This document shows, piece by piece, positions 16,187 through 24,951 of a stretch of DNA of 64,000 nt. How positions within the stretch are numbered: the first letter of the stretch is position 1; each line of letters opens with the position of its first letter. The position numbers were made by a program, and so were the translations under genes. This DNA is from Mycobacterium florentinum. GTDB lineage: Bacteria > Actinomycetota > Actinomycetes > Mycobacteriales > Mycobacteriaceae. Location: the NCBI RefSeq assembly GCF_010730355.1, contig NZ_AP022576.1:3968001-4032000 (forward strand), written 5' to 3'. A model generated the notes under the pieces. That model was not told the origin of the DNA. It saw nothing but the letters and a program-made list of their open reading frames with translations, and ran no database searches.

Positions 16187-17322
16187 CACCGTCGTCGTCA
16201 GAGACCGAGCTGTTCCTTGCCACCGCCCGTGCGTTTCTGGATCAGCACGCGACGCTCGCCCAGCAGCGAGCGCTGCACGCCGAAGACCGGCCCGTCGACC
16301 CCAAGTGGTGGAAGCAGGCAGCAGAATTGGGCTGGGCCGGCTTGCTGGTGCCCGAGGATCTCGGCGGCGGAAACGTATCCGGCAGTGGGCTGCACGACCT
16401 GGCGGCCATCGCCGAACTGACCGGGCACACAGTCGCGCCGGGACCGCTGCATCCGGTGAGCACCGTGCTGGCCGGGCTCGTCGATGCCGACAACCACGCC
16501 GATCACGCCGAAACCATCCAGGCACTGGCCTCGGGCGAGTCGGTGGCGACCTGGGCGGTCGACGAACCCGGCCGCTCGTTCGACCCGTCGACGCCCACGC
16601 TCACCGCGACCGCCACCGCGCGGGGCTGTCGCCTCGACGGCGTCAAGGACCGGGTTGAGGCGGGCGCGCAAGCCGACCTGCTCCTGGTCACCGCCCGAGC
16701 CGAAGACGGCGTGCGCCAGTTCCTGATCCCCACCGGCGCTACCGGTGTGACGGTGCGCCCCCAGCGCTGCGTCGATCTGGTAAAGCGGTATGCCCGAATC
16801 GAATTCGACGGTGTTGTCGTCGACGACTCGGCCCGGGTGGGCTCGGTCGCCCAGACCCAAGCCCTGATCGACCGGCAGAGCCAGGTGGCCATGCTGCTGC
16901 AGTGCGCCGAGACCGTCGGAATCCTCGACACCGTGCTCGCGCTGACGATCGACTGGTCTCGCGACCGTTACAGCTTCGGCCGGCCCTTGGGGTCCTATCA
17001 GGCGATCAAGCATCGGCTGGCGGACATGACGATGTGGCTGCACGCGAGCCGCGGCATCACCGCCCGCGCGGTCGACCGGGCGGCCGCTCGCGCCGGTGAT
17101 GCCGCGCTCTGGGTCAGCGCGGCCAAGTCCTACCTCGGCGAGCATGCCGGGCCGCTGGTGCAGGATTGCGTGCAGCTGCACGGGGGCATCGGCGTCACCT
17201 GGGAACACGATCTGCACTTGTTCCTGCGGCGAATCACGCTGTACCGCTGTCTATTCGGCACACCGAGCGAGCATCATCAGGCCATCTACCGGCACGTCAG
17301 GAACGAGGGGCCGGCCGCATGA
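16183..17322 (+). CDS. Acyl-CoA dehydrogenase, first of a pair
   Basis: A 379-residue acyl-CoA dehydrogenase-like protein, GTG start overlapping the previous stop by 4 bases. It has the N-terminal helical region (WKQAAELGWAGLLVPEDLGG), a reduced middle domain and the C-terminal helices with FGRPLGSYQAIKHRLADM and LHGGIGVTWEHDLHLFLRR. Its middle domain is divergent, as in the partner subunits of heteromeric mycobacterial FadE pairs (alpha2beta2). The second subunit gene overlaps its 3' end. It probably carries out an alpha,beta-dehydrogenation of the CoA-linked degradation product. Confidence 0.9.
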   Translation: MTPSSSETELFLATARAFLDQHATLAQQRALHAEDRPVDPKWWKQAAELGWAGLLVPEDLGGGNVSGSGLHDLAAIAELTGHTVAPGPLHPVSTVLAGLVDADNHADHAETIQALASGESVATWAVDEPGRSFDPSTPTLTATATARGCRLDGVKDRVEAGAQADLLLVTARAEDGVRQFLIPTGATGVTVRPQRCVDLVKRYARIEFDGVVVDDSARVGSVAQTQALIDRQSQVAMLLQCAETVGILDTVLALTIDWSRDRYSFGRPLGSYQAIKHRLADMTMWLHASRGITARAVDRAAARAGDAALWVSAAKSYLGEHAGPLVQDCVQLHGGIGVTWEHDLHLFLRRITLYRCLFGTPSEHHQAIYRHVRNEGPAA

Positions 17323-18548
17323 CCGAGACGGTAGCCGAATTCGCCGCCCGGGCGCGGGACTGGTTGGCCGACAGCATGCCCCGGCTGGACCCGGACAACC
17401 CGCCCCCGGGTGCCCGTGATGATGAACATGCGTGGCAGCGCGCCCGCGAACTGCAACAGCTGCTCTATGCCGGTGGATTCGCCGGGATCTGCTTTCCCCG
17501 CGAATACGGCGGACTCGGCCTCGACGTCGCCTACCAGACGGCCTTCGATGCCGAAACCGACGGCTACGAGATGCCACTGATTCTCAACGTTCCCACCTTC
17601 ACGATCTGCTGTGCGACCCTGCTGGACGTCGGCACCGAAGACCAGAAGCGCCAACACATTTCCGCGGCGCTGCGAGGTGAGGAGGTGTTGGTGCAGCTGC
17701 TTTCCGAGCCGGGTGGTGGCTCGGATCTGGCCGGACTGATCACCCGCGCCGATCACGACGGTCAGTGCTGGATCATCAACGGCGCCAAGACCTGGAGCAC
17801 CAGCGCCTTCGCCGCGGACTACGGGCTGCTGCTGGCCCGCACCGACCCGACGGTACCCAAGCACGACGGGCTGACCATGTTCCTGATGCCGATTCACGCG
17901 CCCGGCGTGACGCTGCGGCGCATCGAGCAGATCGACGGCTCCAACGAGTTCTGCGAGGAGTTCTTCGACGGGCTGCGCCTGGACGATTCCGCGGTCGTCG
18001 GTGAGGTCAACAAGGGCTGGGAAGCTGCGGGGCGCTTACTGTTTCACGAACGCCGCGCCGTCGGGCAGGGCTCGGAATTCGCCAGCGGCCGCGGCCGCGA
18101 GCGGTCGGAAGATTCCTACTCCGACTACTTCGCCCTGGCCGAGGCGGCCGGCAAGGCCGACGATCCGTTGACACAGGACAAGATTGGCCGGGTGCTGGCC
18201 CGCCGGATGGTGCGCGACGGCCTCGTCGAACACGTGGCCGCTGCGATGCGCGACGGCACGCTACCGCCCGCGGCGGGCTCGATCATCCGGCTCTTCCACT
18301 CCGATGTGACCTTCCTGCAGGTCGACACCGCGGTGGACATCGTCGGTGCCCTCGGCGTCGTCGACGACGAGCACGCGCTGCTGAAGGTCGGGGAGCGCTA
18401 CCTGTCCCGCCAAACCGTCGCGCTGGGCGGCGGCAGTGATGAGATGGCCCGCAACGTGATTGGGGAACGCGTGCTCGGCCTGCCCCGCGAATACGCCGCG
18501 GACCGTGGCGTGCCGTTCAATCAAGTGCGGCACAACAAGGCCCGCTAG
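17319..18548 (+). CDS. Acyl-CoA dehydrogenase, second of a pair
   Basis: A 409-residue acyl-CoA dehydrogenase beginning ATG 17319 in an ATGA overlap. The FAD/substrate loop LLSEPGGGSDLAGL and WIINGAKTWSTSA are well conserved, and the C-terminus has LGGGSDEMARNVIGERVLGLPRE. With the preceding gene it likely forms a heterotetramer, as known for several mycobacterial FadE pairs acting on sterol side chains. It is the last gene of the catabolic operon; the arsenic operon converges on it 7 bases downstream. Confidence 0.92.
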   Translation: MTETVAEFAARARDWLADSMPRLDPDNPPPGARDDEHAWQRARELQQLLYAGGFAGICFPREYGGLGLDVAYQTAFDAETDGYEMPLILNVPTFTICCATLLDVGTEDQKRQHISAALRGEEVLVQLLSEPGGGSDLAGLITRADHDGQCWIINGAKTWSTSAFAADYGLLLARTDPTVPKHDGLTMFLMPIHAPGVTLRRIEQIDGSNEFCEEFFDGLRLDDSAVVGEVNKGWEAAGRLLFHERRAVGQGSEFASGRGRERSEDSYSDYFALAEAAGKADDPLTQDKIGRVLARRMVRDGLVEHVAAAMRDGTLPPAAGSIIRLFHSDVTFLQVDTAVDIVGALGVVDDEHALLKVGERYLSRQTVALGGGSDEMARNVIGERVLGLPREYAADRGVPFNQVRHNKAR

Positions 18549-18555
18549 AAGGCGT

Positions 18556-18972
18556 TTAGGCCGTGCAACAGGCTTGGTCGGGTTCGTCGGTGCCGGGCCC
18601 AAAGGTGTCCGAGTCGGCCAGCACGGTGTAGACCTCCCAGCGTTCACCACTGGCTCCGGTGACCCAAACTTTGTCCTGTGCCGCAAAGCAGCAGGTGGTG
18701 TTGAGTTCTTCCTCGGTGAAGAGACCTTCGTCGGTGAGCCGGTTGATCTCGGCGTGCACTGTGTCGCTGTCCGGCACTTCGACGCCGAGGTGGTTGAGAG
18801 TGCCGCCGTGGCCGGGGTTCTCGATCAGCACGAGCTTGAGCGGGGGTTGGGTGATCGCGAAATTGGCGTAGCCCGGTTTGACCTTGCCGGGCTCGGCGTC
18901 GAAAAGCTTGGAGTAGAAGGCAATTGCCTCGTCCAGATCGTCGACGTTAAGGGCTAGCTGCACACGCGACAT
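18556..18972 (-). CDS. cadI: CadI/ArsI-type vicinal-oxygen-chelate protein
   Basis: A 138-residue glyoxalase-fold protein closely like mycobacterial CadI: MSRVQLALNVDDL, PGYANFAI, PLKLVL, GTLNHLGVEV and KVWVTG. The vicinal pair C94-C95 (TTCCFA) and candidate metal ligands Q5, H61 and E113 match the layout of ArsI C-As lyases, which split trivalent organoarsenicals. It also ends with a second CC. In M. tuberculosis cadI is induced by cadmium and lies in an arsenic cluster. Here it is the last gene of arsR-acr3-arsC-cadI. Confidence 0.93.
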   Translation of the reverse strand: MSRVQLALNVDDLDEAIAFYSKLFDAEPGKVKPGYANFAITQPPLKLVLIENPGHGGTLNHLGVEVPDSDTVHAEINRLTDEGLFTEEELNTTCCFAAQDKVWVTGASGERWEVYTVLADSDTFGPGTDEPDQACCTA

Positions 18973-18996
18973 GGTGGTTCCTTTCTTCGGGGGCAG

Positions 18997-19413
18997 TTAT
19001 GCGGTTGTGAAGGTTGGCAAGAGTTCGGTGATCAGCGCCTCGACACGGCGGGCTACGTCGTCGCGGACGGCCCGCACGGTTTCCAGGGATTGGCCGGCGG
19101 GATCAGGCAGCTTCCAGTCGCGGTAGGACACTCCACGAAAGTACGGGCAGGTGTCACCGCAGCCCATGGTGATCACGACGTCGCTGGACTGCACTGCGTC
19201 GCCGGTCAGGAGCTTGGGAGTCTCGGCGGTGATGTCGATGCCGAGTTCGGACATCGCCGTGATGACCGCGGGGTTCAGGCGATCGGCGGGTTCGGTTCCC
19301 GCGGAACGCACTTCGATCCGGTCCCCGGCCAGTTGCAGCAGCAGCGCCGCGGCCATTTGGGAGCGGCCGGCATTGTGCACACACACGAATAGGACACTGG
19401 GGCGCTCAGCCAT
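18997..19413 (-). CDS. arsC: Arsenate reductase, low-molecular-weight phosphatase type
   Basis: A 138-residue protein starting ATG 19413 (MAERPSVLFVC). The P-loop C11-x5-R17 (CVHNAGRS) and the acidic loop YRDWKLPDPAGQ are those of LMW-PTP-like arsenate reductases. Later cysteines in MGCGDTCPYF could serve the thiol relay. The enzyme reduces arsenate to arsenite for export by the adjacent Acr3. Its start overlaps the 3' end of acr3 by 8 bases. Confidence 0.93.
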   Translation of the reverse strand: MAERPSVLFVCVHNAGRSQMAAALLLQLAGDRIEVRSAGTEPADRLNPAVITAMSELGIDITAETPKLLTGDAVQSSDVVITMGCGDTCPYFRGVSYRDWKLPDPAGQSLETVRAVRDDVARRVEALITELLPTFTTA

Positions 19414-20512
19414 CGCCGGTGCTCCCGCTCGAATCTGCGGTGTCCCGAAAGCCGAAGAGCCGGTGCCGAAATGCCAGCGAGAGGTAGACAAGTCCAACGA
19501 GAACGGGGACCTCGATCAAAGGGCCGACCACGCCGGCCAGCGCCTGCCCGGACGCGACGCCGTAGGTGCCGATCGCCACCGCGATGGCCAGCTCGAAGTT
19601 GTTACCGGCCGCAGTGAGCGCCAACGTGGTGGTGCGCGCATAGCCCAGCCGCAGTGCCACTCCGAGGGCATACCCGCCGGCCCACATGATCGCGAAGTAC
19701 GCCAACAGTGGGATCGCAATCCGGGCGACATCCCATGGGCGGGAGGTGATCTGGTGACCCTGCAGGGCGAACAGGATAACGATGGTGAACAACAACCCGT
19801 ACAGGGCCCACGGTCCGATGCGCGGAAGGAATCGGGTCTCGTACCACGGGCGGCCCTTGACGCGTTCGCCCACTCGGCGGGACAGGTACCCGGCCAGTAG
19901 CGGAATCCCGAGAAAGATCAGCACGGATTTGGCGATTTCCCAGGGGGAGACGGCGATGCCGGTTCGCGGCAGCCCCAGCCAGCCGGGCAGTACGGACAGA
20001 TAGAACCAGCCCAGCGCGGCGAACATCAGCACTTGGAAGATCGAGTTCAGCGCGACCAGGACAGCCGCGGCTCCGCGGTCCCCGCACGCCAAGTCGTTCC
20101 AGATGATGACCATGGCGATGCAGCGGGCCAGTCCGACGATGATCAGACCGGTGCGGTATTCGGGGAGGTCGGCGAGTAGCAGCCATGCCAGGGTGAACAT
20201 CACTGCCGGGCCGATCAGCCAATTGAGCAGCAGCGAGGACGCCATGAGTTTGCGGTCGCCGGTGATCTCGCCGAGCTGGTCGTAGCGCACCTTCGCCAGC
20301 ACCGGGTACATCATCACCAACAGGCCCAGCGCGATCGGCAGTGAAATGCCCTCGACCTCAACGGCGCTCAGCGCCGATCCCAAGCCGGGCACCATCCGGC
20401 CGAGCAGCAGACCGGCGCCCATGGCCACCCCGATCCATAGCGGAAGCATCCGGTCCAGGGTCGAAAGCCGGGCGACAGGCTGTGCGGCCGGCTCTGATCG
20501 AGTCTGGGTCAC
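19406..20512 (-). CDS. acr3: ACR3-family arsenite efflux permease
   Basis: A 368-residue membrane protein with about ten hydrophobic segments. It carries the ACR3 hallmark VGLARCIAMVIIWNDLACGD with the essential cysteine of the fourth helix, plus LVALNSIFQVLMFA. It exports arsenite using the membrane potential. It lies 2 bases downstream of arsR and overlaps arsC, so the four genes form one transcript. An N-terminal extension (MTQTRSEPAAQPVARLS) precedes the first helix. Confidence 0.95.
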   Translation of the reverse strand: MTQTRSEPAAQPVARLSTLDRMLPLWIGVAMGAGLLLGRMVPGLGSALSAVEVEGISLPIALGLLVMMYPVLAKVRYDQLGEITGDRKLMASSLLLNWLIGPAVMFTLAWLLLADLPEYRTGLIIVGLARCIAMVIIWNDLACGDRGAAAVLVALNSIFQVLMFAALGWFYLSVLPGWLGLPRTGIAVSPWEIAKSVLIFLGIPLLAGYLSRRVGERVKGRPWYETRFLPRIGPWALYGLLFTIVILFALQGHQITSRPWDVARIAIPLLAYFAIMWAGGYALGVALRLGYARTTTLALTAAGNNFELAIAVAIGTYGVASGQALAGVVGPLIEVPVLVGLVYLSLAFRHRLFGFRDTADSSGSTGDG

Positions 20513-20514
20513 GG

Positions 20515-20874
20515 TCAGCGCCCCGGTGTCGCCATGGCCATGTCATCGACCTTCAATGCTGACGAAAGTTGCTGCAATGCAGAGGGAATCACCCAGTAGT
20601 ACACCCAGGTGCCCCGCCGCTCGCAGTCGATCAAGCCGGCCGCACGCAACAGCTTCAGGTGGTGGGAAATCGTCGGCTGGGAAACATCGAACGTCGACGA
20701 GATTTCACAGACACAAGCCTCACCGCCGGGATGGCTCGCGATCAGGCTCAACAACCGCAGCCGCACCGGGTCGCCGAGTGCTTTGAACATCGTCGCCAAG
20801 GTTGCCGCCTGCGCATCGTCCAGCGCGGTCGCACCCAGACTTGGGCAACACCCCGGCCGAGATTGATTCGACAT
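20515..20874 (-). CDS. arsR: ArsR-family arsenic-responsive repressor
   Basis: A 119-residue winged-helix repressor. The sensor motif CVC in GEACVCEISSTF sits in the helix used for As(III) sensing in ArsR, and the recognition helix is DVSQPTISHHLKLLRAAGLI. ATG 20874 (MSNQSRPGCCPS) is preferred; an in-frame ATG at 20892 would add six residues. It heads the arsenic operon. An inverted repeat spans its start (20864-20901), so it probably autorepresses and is released by arsenite. Confidence 0.92.
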   Translation of the reverse strand: MSNQSRPGCCPSLGATALDDAQAATLATMFKALGDPVRLRLLSLIASHPGGEACVCEISSTFDVSQPTISHHLKLLRAAGLIDCERRGTWVYYWVIPSALQQLSSALKVDDMAMATPGR

Positions 20875-20901
20875 TCTTCTATATAAACACATATCGAATC
20901 A
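20864..20901. promoter_or_regulatory. Probable ArsR operator/promoter
   Basis: Perfect arms TGATTCGA (20864-20871) and TCGAATCA (20894-20901) flank a 22-base AT-rich centre. The left arm covers codons 2-4 of arsR and the right arm lies 20 bases upstream of its ATG. The AT-rich centre TATATAAAC could hold the -10 element. Repressor binding here would block the whole arsenic operon. Confidence 0.6.
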
Positions 20902-20937
20902 GCCCGCCAGTCGTGAGCGGCGATCGAAACCGGCTGA

Positions 20938-21546
20938 CTATTCCGTCGAGCGCTTCTTTCGCCAATAAGGGCTCTTGACCCCCTCCAGCGCTTCGATCAC
21001 ATAGCGATCCAGCGGCTGTCGGTTGGTCGACCGCAGTACCCACTGCTGGAAGGCGAAATCGGCTGCGGCAAAAGCAAGTTGGATCAGCAATCCGGGCCGC
21101 ATATCGGTTTCCGGGTTGGCACCCATGCGTTGAGCGACGAGCTTGACCGCCCGGTCCTTGTCGGCGGGCGTGTGGATCGTCGCCTTGTCCAACAAGCCCG
21201 GCGCAACCAGCAGGGCTGCCCGCCACTCCTCGCAGTCGGCGCGGTCGAACGACTGGGTCCGCGTGACGATGGCATTGATCAGCGCGATATCGGGGGCCTC
21301 GGTGGCGGGCCGCTCTTCCAGGTGATTGACGATCGCCGCACCACCGTAGCGCACCGGCGCCAGCAGCAGCTCCTCCTTGGTCGGCACGTGGCGGAAGAAG
21401 GTGCGCGGTGACACGCCCGCGGCAGTGGCGATCTCCTCGGTGGTCACCGCGTCATAGCCGCGTTCGACAAACAACCGGAACGCCGCTCGGCGAATATCGG
21501 CGCGGATCTGTGCGCGCTGGCGATCACGGAGCGACTCGCCGGTCAT
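20938..21546 (-). CDS. TetR-family transcriptional regulator
   Basis: A 202-residue TetR protein with N-terminal helix-turn-helix AVTTEEIATAAGVSPRTFFRHVPTKEEL (residues about 35-62) and a variable ligand domain. Its ATG overlaps the SDR stop by 4 bases, making it the last gene of the SDR/VOC/reductase operon that reads from 23898 leftward. It probably autoregulates that operon and perhaps the divergent SDR at 23994. Confidence 0.9.
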   Translation of the reverse strand: MTGESLRDRQRAQIRADIRRAAFRLFVERGYDAVTTEEIATAAGVSPRTFFRHVPTKEELLLAPVRYGGAAIVNHLEERPATEAPDIALINAIVTRTQSFDRADCEEWRAALLVAPGLLDKATIHTPADKDRAVKLVAQRMGANPETDMRPGLLIQLAFAAADFAFQQWVLRSTNRQPLDRYVIEALEGVKSPYWRKKRSTE

Positions 21547-22316
21547 CGGAAGCAGCCGATCCCACCGTCGACGTGAATGGTCTGACCGGTGATGAACGTG
21601 GCGTCACTGCCGAGCAGGAACGCCACCAGCGCGCCCACATCGGTGCGGACGTCGCCGATGCGCTTCATCGGAACCCGCCCCACCGCCTTGTCGTACTCCT
21701 TGGGCGCGAACGACTTCCAGAACTTCACGCCGTCGGATTCGGCGAACGGGCAGATGACATTGACGCGGATGTTGTCGCGTCCCCATTCCAGGGCGGCGAC
21801 CTTGGAGAGGCCACGGATGCCTTCCTTGGCGGTCGCATAACCGCCCCACTTTGGTTCGCCCCCGGTGCCCGTCCCCGAGCCGAGGTTGACGATCGAGCCG
21901 CCGCCGGCCTTGACCATCAAGGGGTACACCGCCTGCATGAGCAGAAACGTCGCACGAGGGCCGACGTCGTGGCCGAGCGCAAAGTCCTCGAGGGTGATGT
22001 CGACGAACTTCTTGGGCTCGTTGGTGGCGATGGCATTGTTGACCAGTCCGTGCACCGTGCCGAAGGCCTCGACCGCGACGGCGGCGATCCGCTGCGCGCT
22101 GTCCGGGTCGCGCAGATCGGCGACCAGGCTTTCGACCGGGCCCAGCTCCTTGAGCTCGGTGGTGGTCGTTTGCAGGACGTCGGCCTGGATGTCGACCAGC
22201 AATACCGAAGCGCCGCGTTCGAGCAGCGCCGTCGCGGTGCCCTTGCCGACACCTTGAGCGGCGCCGGTGATGATTGCGACGTGGCCGCGCATCGAATCGG
22301 GATGGCTGTAACTCAT
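21543..22316 (-). CDS. SDR-family oxidoreductase
   Basis: A 257-residue short-chain dehydrogenase with TGAAQGVGKG at about residues 17-26, acidic LLVDIQ after strand 2, VNLGSGTG with the active serine region, YATAK and FITGQTIHVDGG. It overlaps the TetR gene at its 3' end and the VOC gene at its 5' end by 4 bases each. It is probably a step in a small catabolic set with the VOC dioxygenase and the diaminopentanoate-dehydrogenase-like reductase. The substrate is unknown. Confidence 0.9.
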   Translation of the reverse strand: MSYSHPDSMRGHVAIITGAAQGVGKGTATALLERGASVLLVDIQADVLQTTTTELKELGPVESLVADLRDPDSAQRIAAVAVEAFGTVHGLVNNAIATNEPKKFVDITLEDFALGHDVGPRATFLLMQAVYPLMVKAGGGSIVNLGSGTGTGGEPKWGGYATAKEGIRGLSKVAALEWGRDNIRVNVICPFAESDGVKFWKSFAPKEYDKAVGRVPMKRIGDVRTDVGALVAFLLGSDATFITGQTIHVDGGIGCFR

Positions 22317-22819
22317 GCGACGGGCCCCATCTGCAGCCGCACGCCGCGGTGCATTTCGTAGGTGCTACGTACCCCGTCGGGCAGTTCGATGAACTCCACC
22401 GGCGTCCCGTCCGGGTCCTTCACGAAAAACATTCGGACACCGCCGATCTCGAACGGCTCCTGGTCGGGCGTGTACCCGGCGTCGATGACGCGGCGATGCG
22501 TGTCGTCGAGATCGGTCACCGACAACGACACATTGTGGATACCGGTGATGCCCCGGCGTGCGGGTTTGCGCTCCGGCGGGTTCGTGCCGAGCGACAGCAG
22601 CTCGATCATCAGCCCGCCCAGCAAGCCACCGACCACCCGGCCCTCCTGTTTGCGGGTAGCGTGCAGCACCGCGTCGAAAGGTTCGCCGGAGATCAGGGAT
22701 TCGAAGACGACGTCCATACCGAGCACGTCCCGGTAGAACGCCAGCGCGCGGTCCATGTCGGTGACGCCCACCACGAGGTGGCAGAACGACACATCGGCGA
22801 CGACGCTCTCGCCGGTCAC
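22313..22819 (-). CDS. VOC-family (glyoxalase/extradiol-type) protein
   Basis: A 168-residue vicinal-oxygen-chelate protein with two paired beta-alpha-beta-beta-beta modules. The visible metal-ligand candidates are the histidine in FCHLVVGVTDMDRALAFYRD, GIHNVSLSVTDLDD and the glutamate in GTPVEFIELP. It may be an isomerase, epimerase or ring-cleavage enzyme. It is translationally coupled on both sides (4-base overlaps). Confidence 0.85.
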   Translation of the reverse strand: MTGESVVADVSFCHLVVGVTDMDRALAFYRDVLGMDVVFESLISGEPFDAVLHATRKQEGRVVGGLLGGLMIELLSLGTNPPERKPARRGITGIHNVSLSVTDLDDTHRRVIDAGYTPDQEPFEIGGVRMFFVKDPDGTPVEFIELPDGVRSTYEMHRGVRLQMGPVA

Positions 22820-23898
22820 GACGGCCGCGCGAGATTGGGCGCCGGGCGCCCGGCGAACAGGGGCAGATCAAGGTAGGTCTTGATCCCCGGGTCCGCCGCG
22901 CACACATCGGGAATCGCGTTGATGCAGTGGTTGGCGGTGACCACGACGCCCGGGTTCTTGATCAGACCTTCGGCGATCGTCTCCGGCTGTAGCCCCTTGA
23001 AGGTCAGCTTCACCGGCGGGTCGCCGGTGATCTCCACCTCGAATCGTTCGCCGATCCCACCGAAATTCCAGGCCGGGTCCAGGTTTTCCTCACCCATCAG
23101 CCAGTTGACCGCCGCCTCGATCACCGGCTCGCCGTCGACAAGTGCCTGCCAGCGGAACCGGCGCGCGGCCACCTGTCCGGCCGTGATCGGGAACGGGTCG
23201 TAGTCGATGGTGGCGGTCGCGACCGCGATCTCCTGAATGGTCCTGATGTTCGGTTCGATGCGAAATCCCATGTGGTCGGCGATCATTCGCACCGACTGCT
23301 TGAAGCCCGCCTCCAGCAGGCTGGCCATGGGCCCGTTCACGGCTTCCTCCGGCGCGCCGCCGAAGCCCATGATGTGGCGGACCACGTCCGGGGCGTTGTA
23401 GGTGCGGATGTCGGAGAATTCCTCGGCACGCACATGCGTGACCGCCGCCGACAGCGAGGAGATCATCAGCGGGAATCGCTCAGTGATGCCTCCGGGGTGG
23501 ATCCCCGAACCGTGAAGCGTCACACCGCTTTCCACTGCAGCATCGGCGACGGCTTGGTGCCGCTTGTTGCCCGGATCGGGGTAGACCCAGCCGACCGGAG
23601 TCACCACGTTCTTGCCGGACCGCAGGATCGCGATGACCTCGTCGTCGCTGGGCACCAACGGGCTGTACATGACGCAGTCGGCGTCGAGCGCGAGGATCTC
23701 GTCGATGCTCGACGTGGCCGTGACGCCCAGGTCCTCGGTCCCGATGATCCGGCCGACATCGACGCCGTTCTTGTTGGCGCTGTGCACCCAGCAGCCGGCC
23801 AGTTCGAGCTGCGGGTGGTTGAGCACGCAGGAGATGGCGGCCTTGCCGACGCCCCCGGTCGCCCACTGAATGACACGAAGCTTGGCCGAACTGCTCAT
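22816..23898 (-). CDS. Dihydrodipicolinate-reductase-like / 2,4-diaminopentanoate-dehydrogenase-like protein
   Basis: This 360-residue protein has an N-terminal Rossmann domain (VIQWATGGVGKAAISCVLNH, residues about 9-28), a nucleotide-binding continuation LALDADCVMYSP, and GSGIHPGGITERFPL typical of mycobacterial homologues of diaminopentanoate dehydrogenase. Many actinobacterial copies lie in lipid or sterol catabolic clusters, and their substrates are mostly unknown. It is the first gene of the 23898-20938 operon. A paralogue is at 57581-58636. Confidence 0.85.
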   Translation of the reverse strand: MSSSAKLRVIQWATGGVGKAAISCVLNHPQLELAGCWVHSANKNGVDVGRIIGTEDLGVTATSSIDEILALDADCVMYSPLVPSDDEVIAILRSGKNVVTPVGWVYPDPGNKRHQAVADAAVESGVTLHGSGIHPGGITERFPLMISSLSAAVTHVRAEEFSDIRTYNAPDVVRHIMGFGGAPEEAVNGPMASLLEAGFKQSVRMIADHMGFRIEPNIRTIQEIAVATATIDYDPFPITAGQVAARRFRWQALVDGEPVIEAAVNWLMGEENLDPAWNFGGIGERFEVEITGDPPVKLTFKGLQPETIAEGLIKNPGVVVTANHCINAIPDVCAADPGIKTYLDLPLFAGRPAPNLARPS

Positions 23899-23960
23899 CG
23901 GTGTCCTTTCGATTGCACGTCTTTACATGCCAACGACCGAAATGGCACAGTATGACCCGC

Positions 23961-23975
23961 TGGCAGTCACTGTCA
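23961..23975. promoter_or_regulatory. Imperfect palindrome between divergent SDR operons
   Basis: TGGCAGTCACTGTCA is an inverted repeat (one mismatched pair) around CAGT-C-ACTG. It lies in the 95-base gap between the reductase operon (start 23898, minus) and the SDR gene (start 23994, plus). It could be the site of the TetR protein at 20938, but it is short. Confidence 0.3.
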
Positions 23976-23993
23976 ACAACGGAAGGTCTGTTC

Positions 23994-24857
23994 ATGAGCG
24001 TGCTCGAGGGCAAGGTCGCGATCGTCACCGGAACCAGCCGCGGCGTGGGGGTCGGTATCGCCCATGAACTGCTGCGCGCCGGCGCCACCGTCATCGGCTG
24101 TTCGCGCGGGCCGCTGGACACCATCCCCGGTGTCGACGCCGAATCCGAGTGGGCGCCCCGCGCCTCGCAACGGGTCTGCGATCAGGGCGACTGCGGCTCG
24201 ATCGACGCCTTCGTCGCCGACGTGGTCGCCACGCACGGCCGGATCGACATCCTTGTCAACAACGCCGGCGGCACCGTCCCGGCGCCGCACGTGGAGAGCA
24301 TTCCCGAACTCGTGCAACGCATTCAGGGCGCCCCGCCCAGCGACGACGACTACCAACGCACCGCGCTGTTCCACGCGTTCGCGGTGCAGATGAACCTGAT
24401 CAGCCCGCTCTGGTTCGCGATCCGCGCCTATCGGCAGATGGCGACCCAGGACGGCGTCGGCTGCATCATCAATATCTCGAGCGGCGCCGGGCATCCGGCG
24501 GGTTCGCCGACCTTGGTCTCCTACGGTGCGGCCAAGAGCGGCCTCAACCACCTCACCCGGTCACTGGCCGAGGAGTGGGGACCGAAGGTGCGCGTCAACT
24601 GTGTGGCCCTGGGCCCGACGATGACCGAAAACTTCCGGTCGTTCGTGTTGCCCAAGGACGATCCGACCGGCGAGAAGTACTTCGCCGCCGTTCCGATGCG
24701 CCGCGCCGGCGAGCCCGCCGAGGTCGGACGCGTCTGCGTCTTCCTGGCCGGCGGGGAAGCCGACTTCGTCAACGGCACCACCATCGAATGCGACGGCGGC
24801 ATGATGCCCGGCGTGCTCTACGACGCGGGCCTGAAGACGATCACCGATCTGCTGTAA
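23994..24857 (+). CDS. SDR-family oxidoreductase
   Basis: A 287-residue short-chain dehydrogenase starting ATG 23994, with GGAAGG RBS at 23981. It has TGTSRGVGVG at residues about 12-21, NNAGG, IINISSGAGHP, SYGAAKSG with the catalytic Y-x3-K, and FVNGTTIECDGG. An insertion after NNAGG (HVESIPELVQRI and onward) makes it longer than the 250-residue norm. It is divergent from the TetR-linked operon and probably works in the same pathway. Confidence 0.9.
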   Translation: MSVLEGKVAIVTGTSRGVGVGIAHELLRAGATVIGCSRGPLDTIPGVDAESEWAPRASQRVCDQGDCGSIDAFVADVVATHGRIDILVNNAGGTVPAPHVESIPELVQRIQGAPPSDDDYQRTALFHAFAVQMNLISPLWFAIRAYRQMATQDGVGCIINISSGAGHPAGSPTLVSYGAAKSGLNHLTRSLAEEWGPKVRVNCVALGPTMTENFRSFVLPKDDPTGEKYFAAVPMRRAGEPAEVGRVCVFLAGGEADFVNGTTIECDGGMMPGVLYDAGLKTITDLL

Positions 24858-24908
24858 GCCCTGTGCACCAACGGCTTTCACTGTGCGTCCAGGGCGGCGA
24901 CACGCCGA

Positions 24909-24944
24909 CTGAGGGCGCCCCTACCGCACACTCAAAGCCCTCAG
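24909..24944. terminator. Candidate hairpin between convergent genes
   Basis: CTGAGGGC (24909-24916) and GCCCTCAG (24937-24944) are perfect inverted arms around a 20-base loop. They sit in the 94-base gap between the SDR (plus) and the TetR gene (minus). There is no U-run, so if it terminates transcription it would do so in the GC-hairpin, Rho-assisted manner proposed for mycobacteria. Confidence 0.35.
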
Positions 24945-24951
24945 CGCACAG

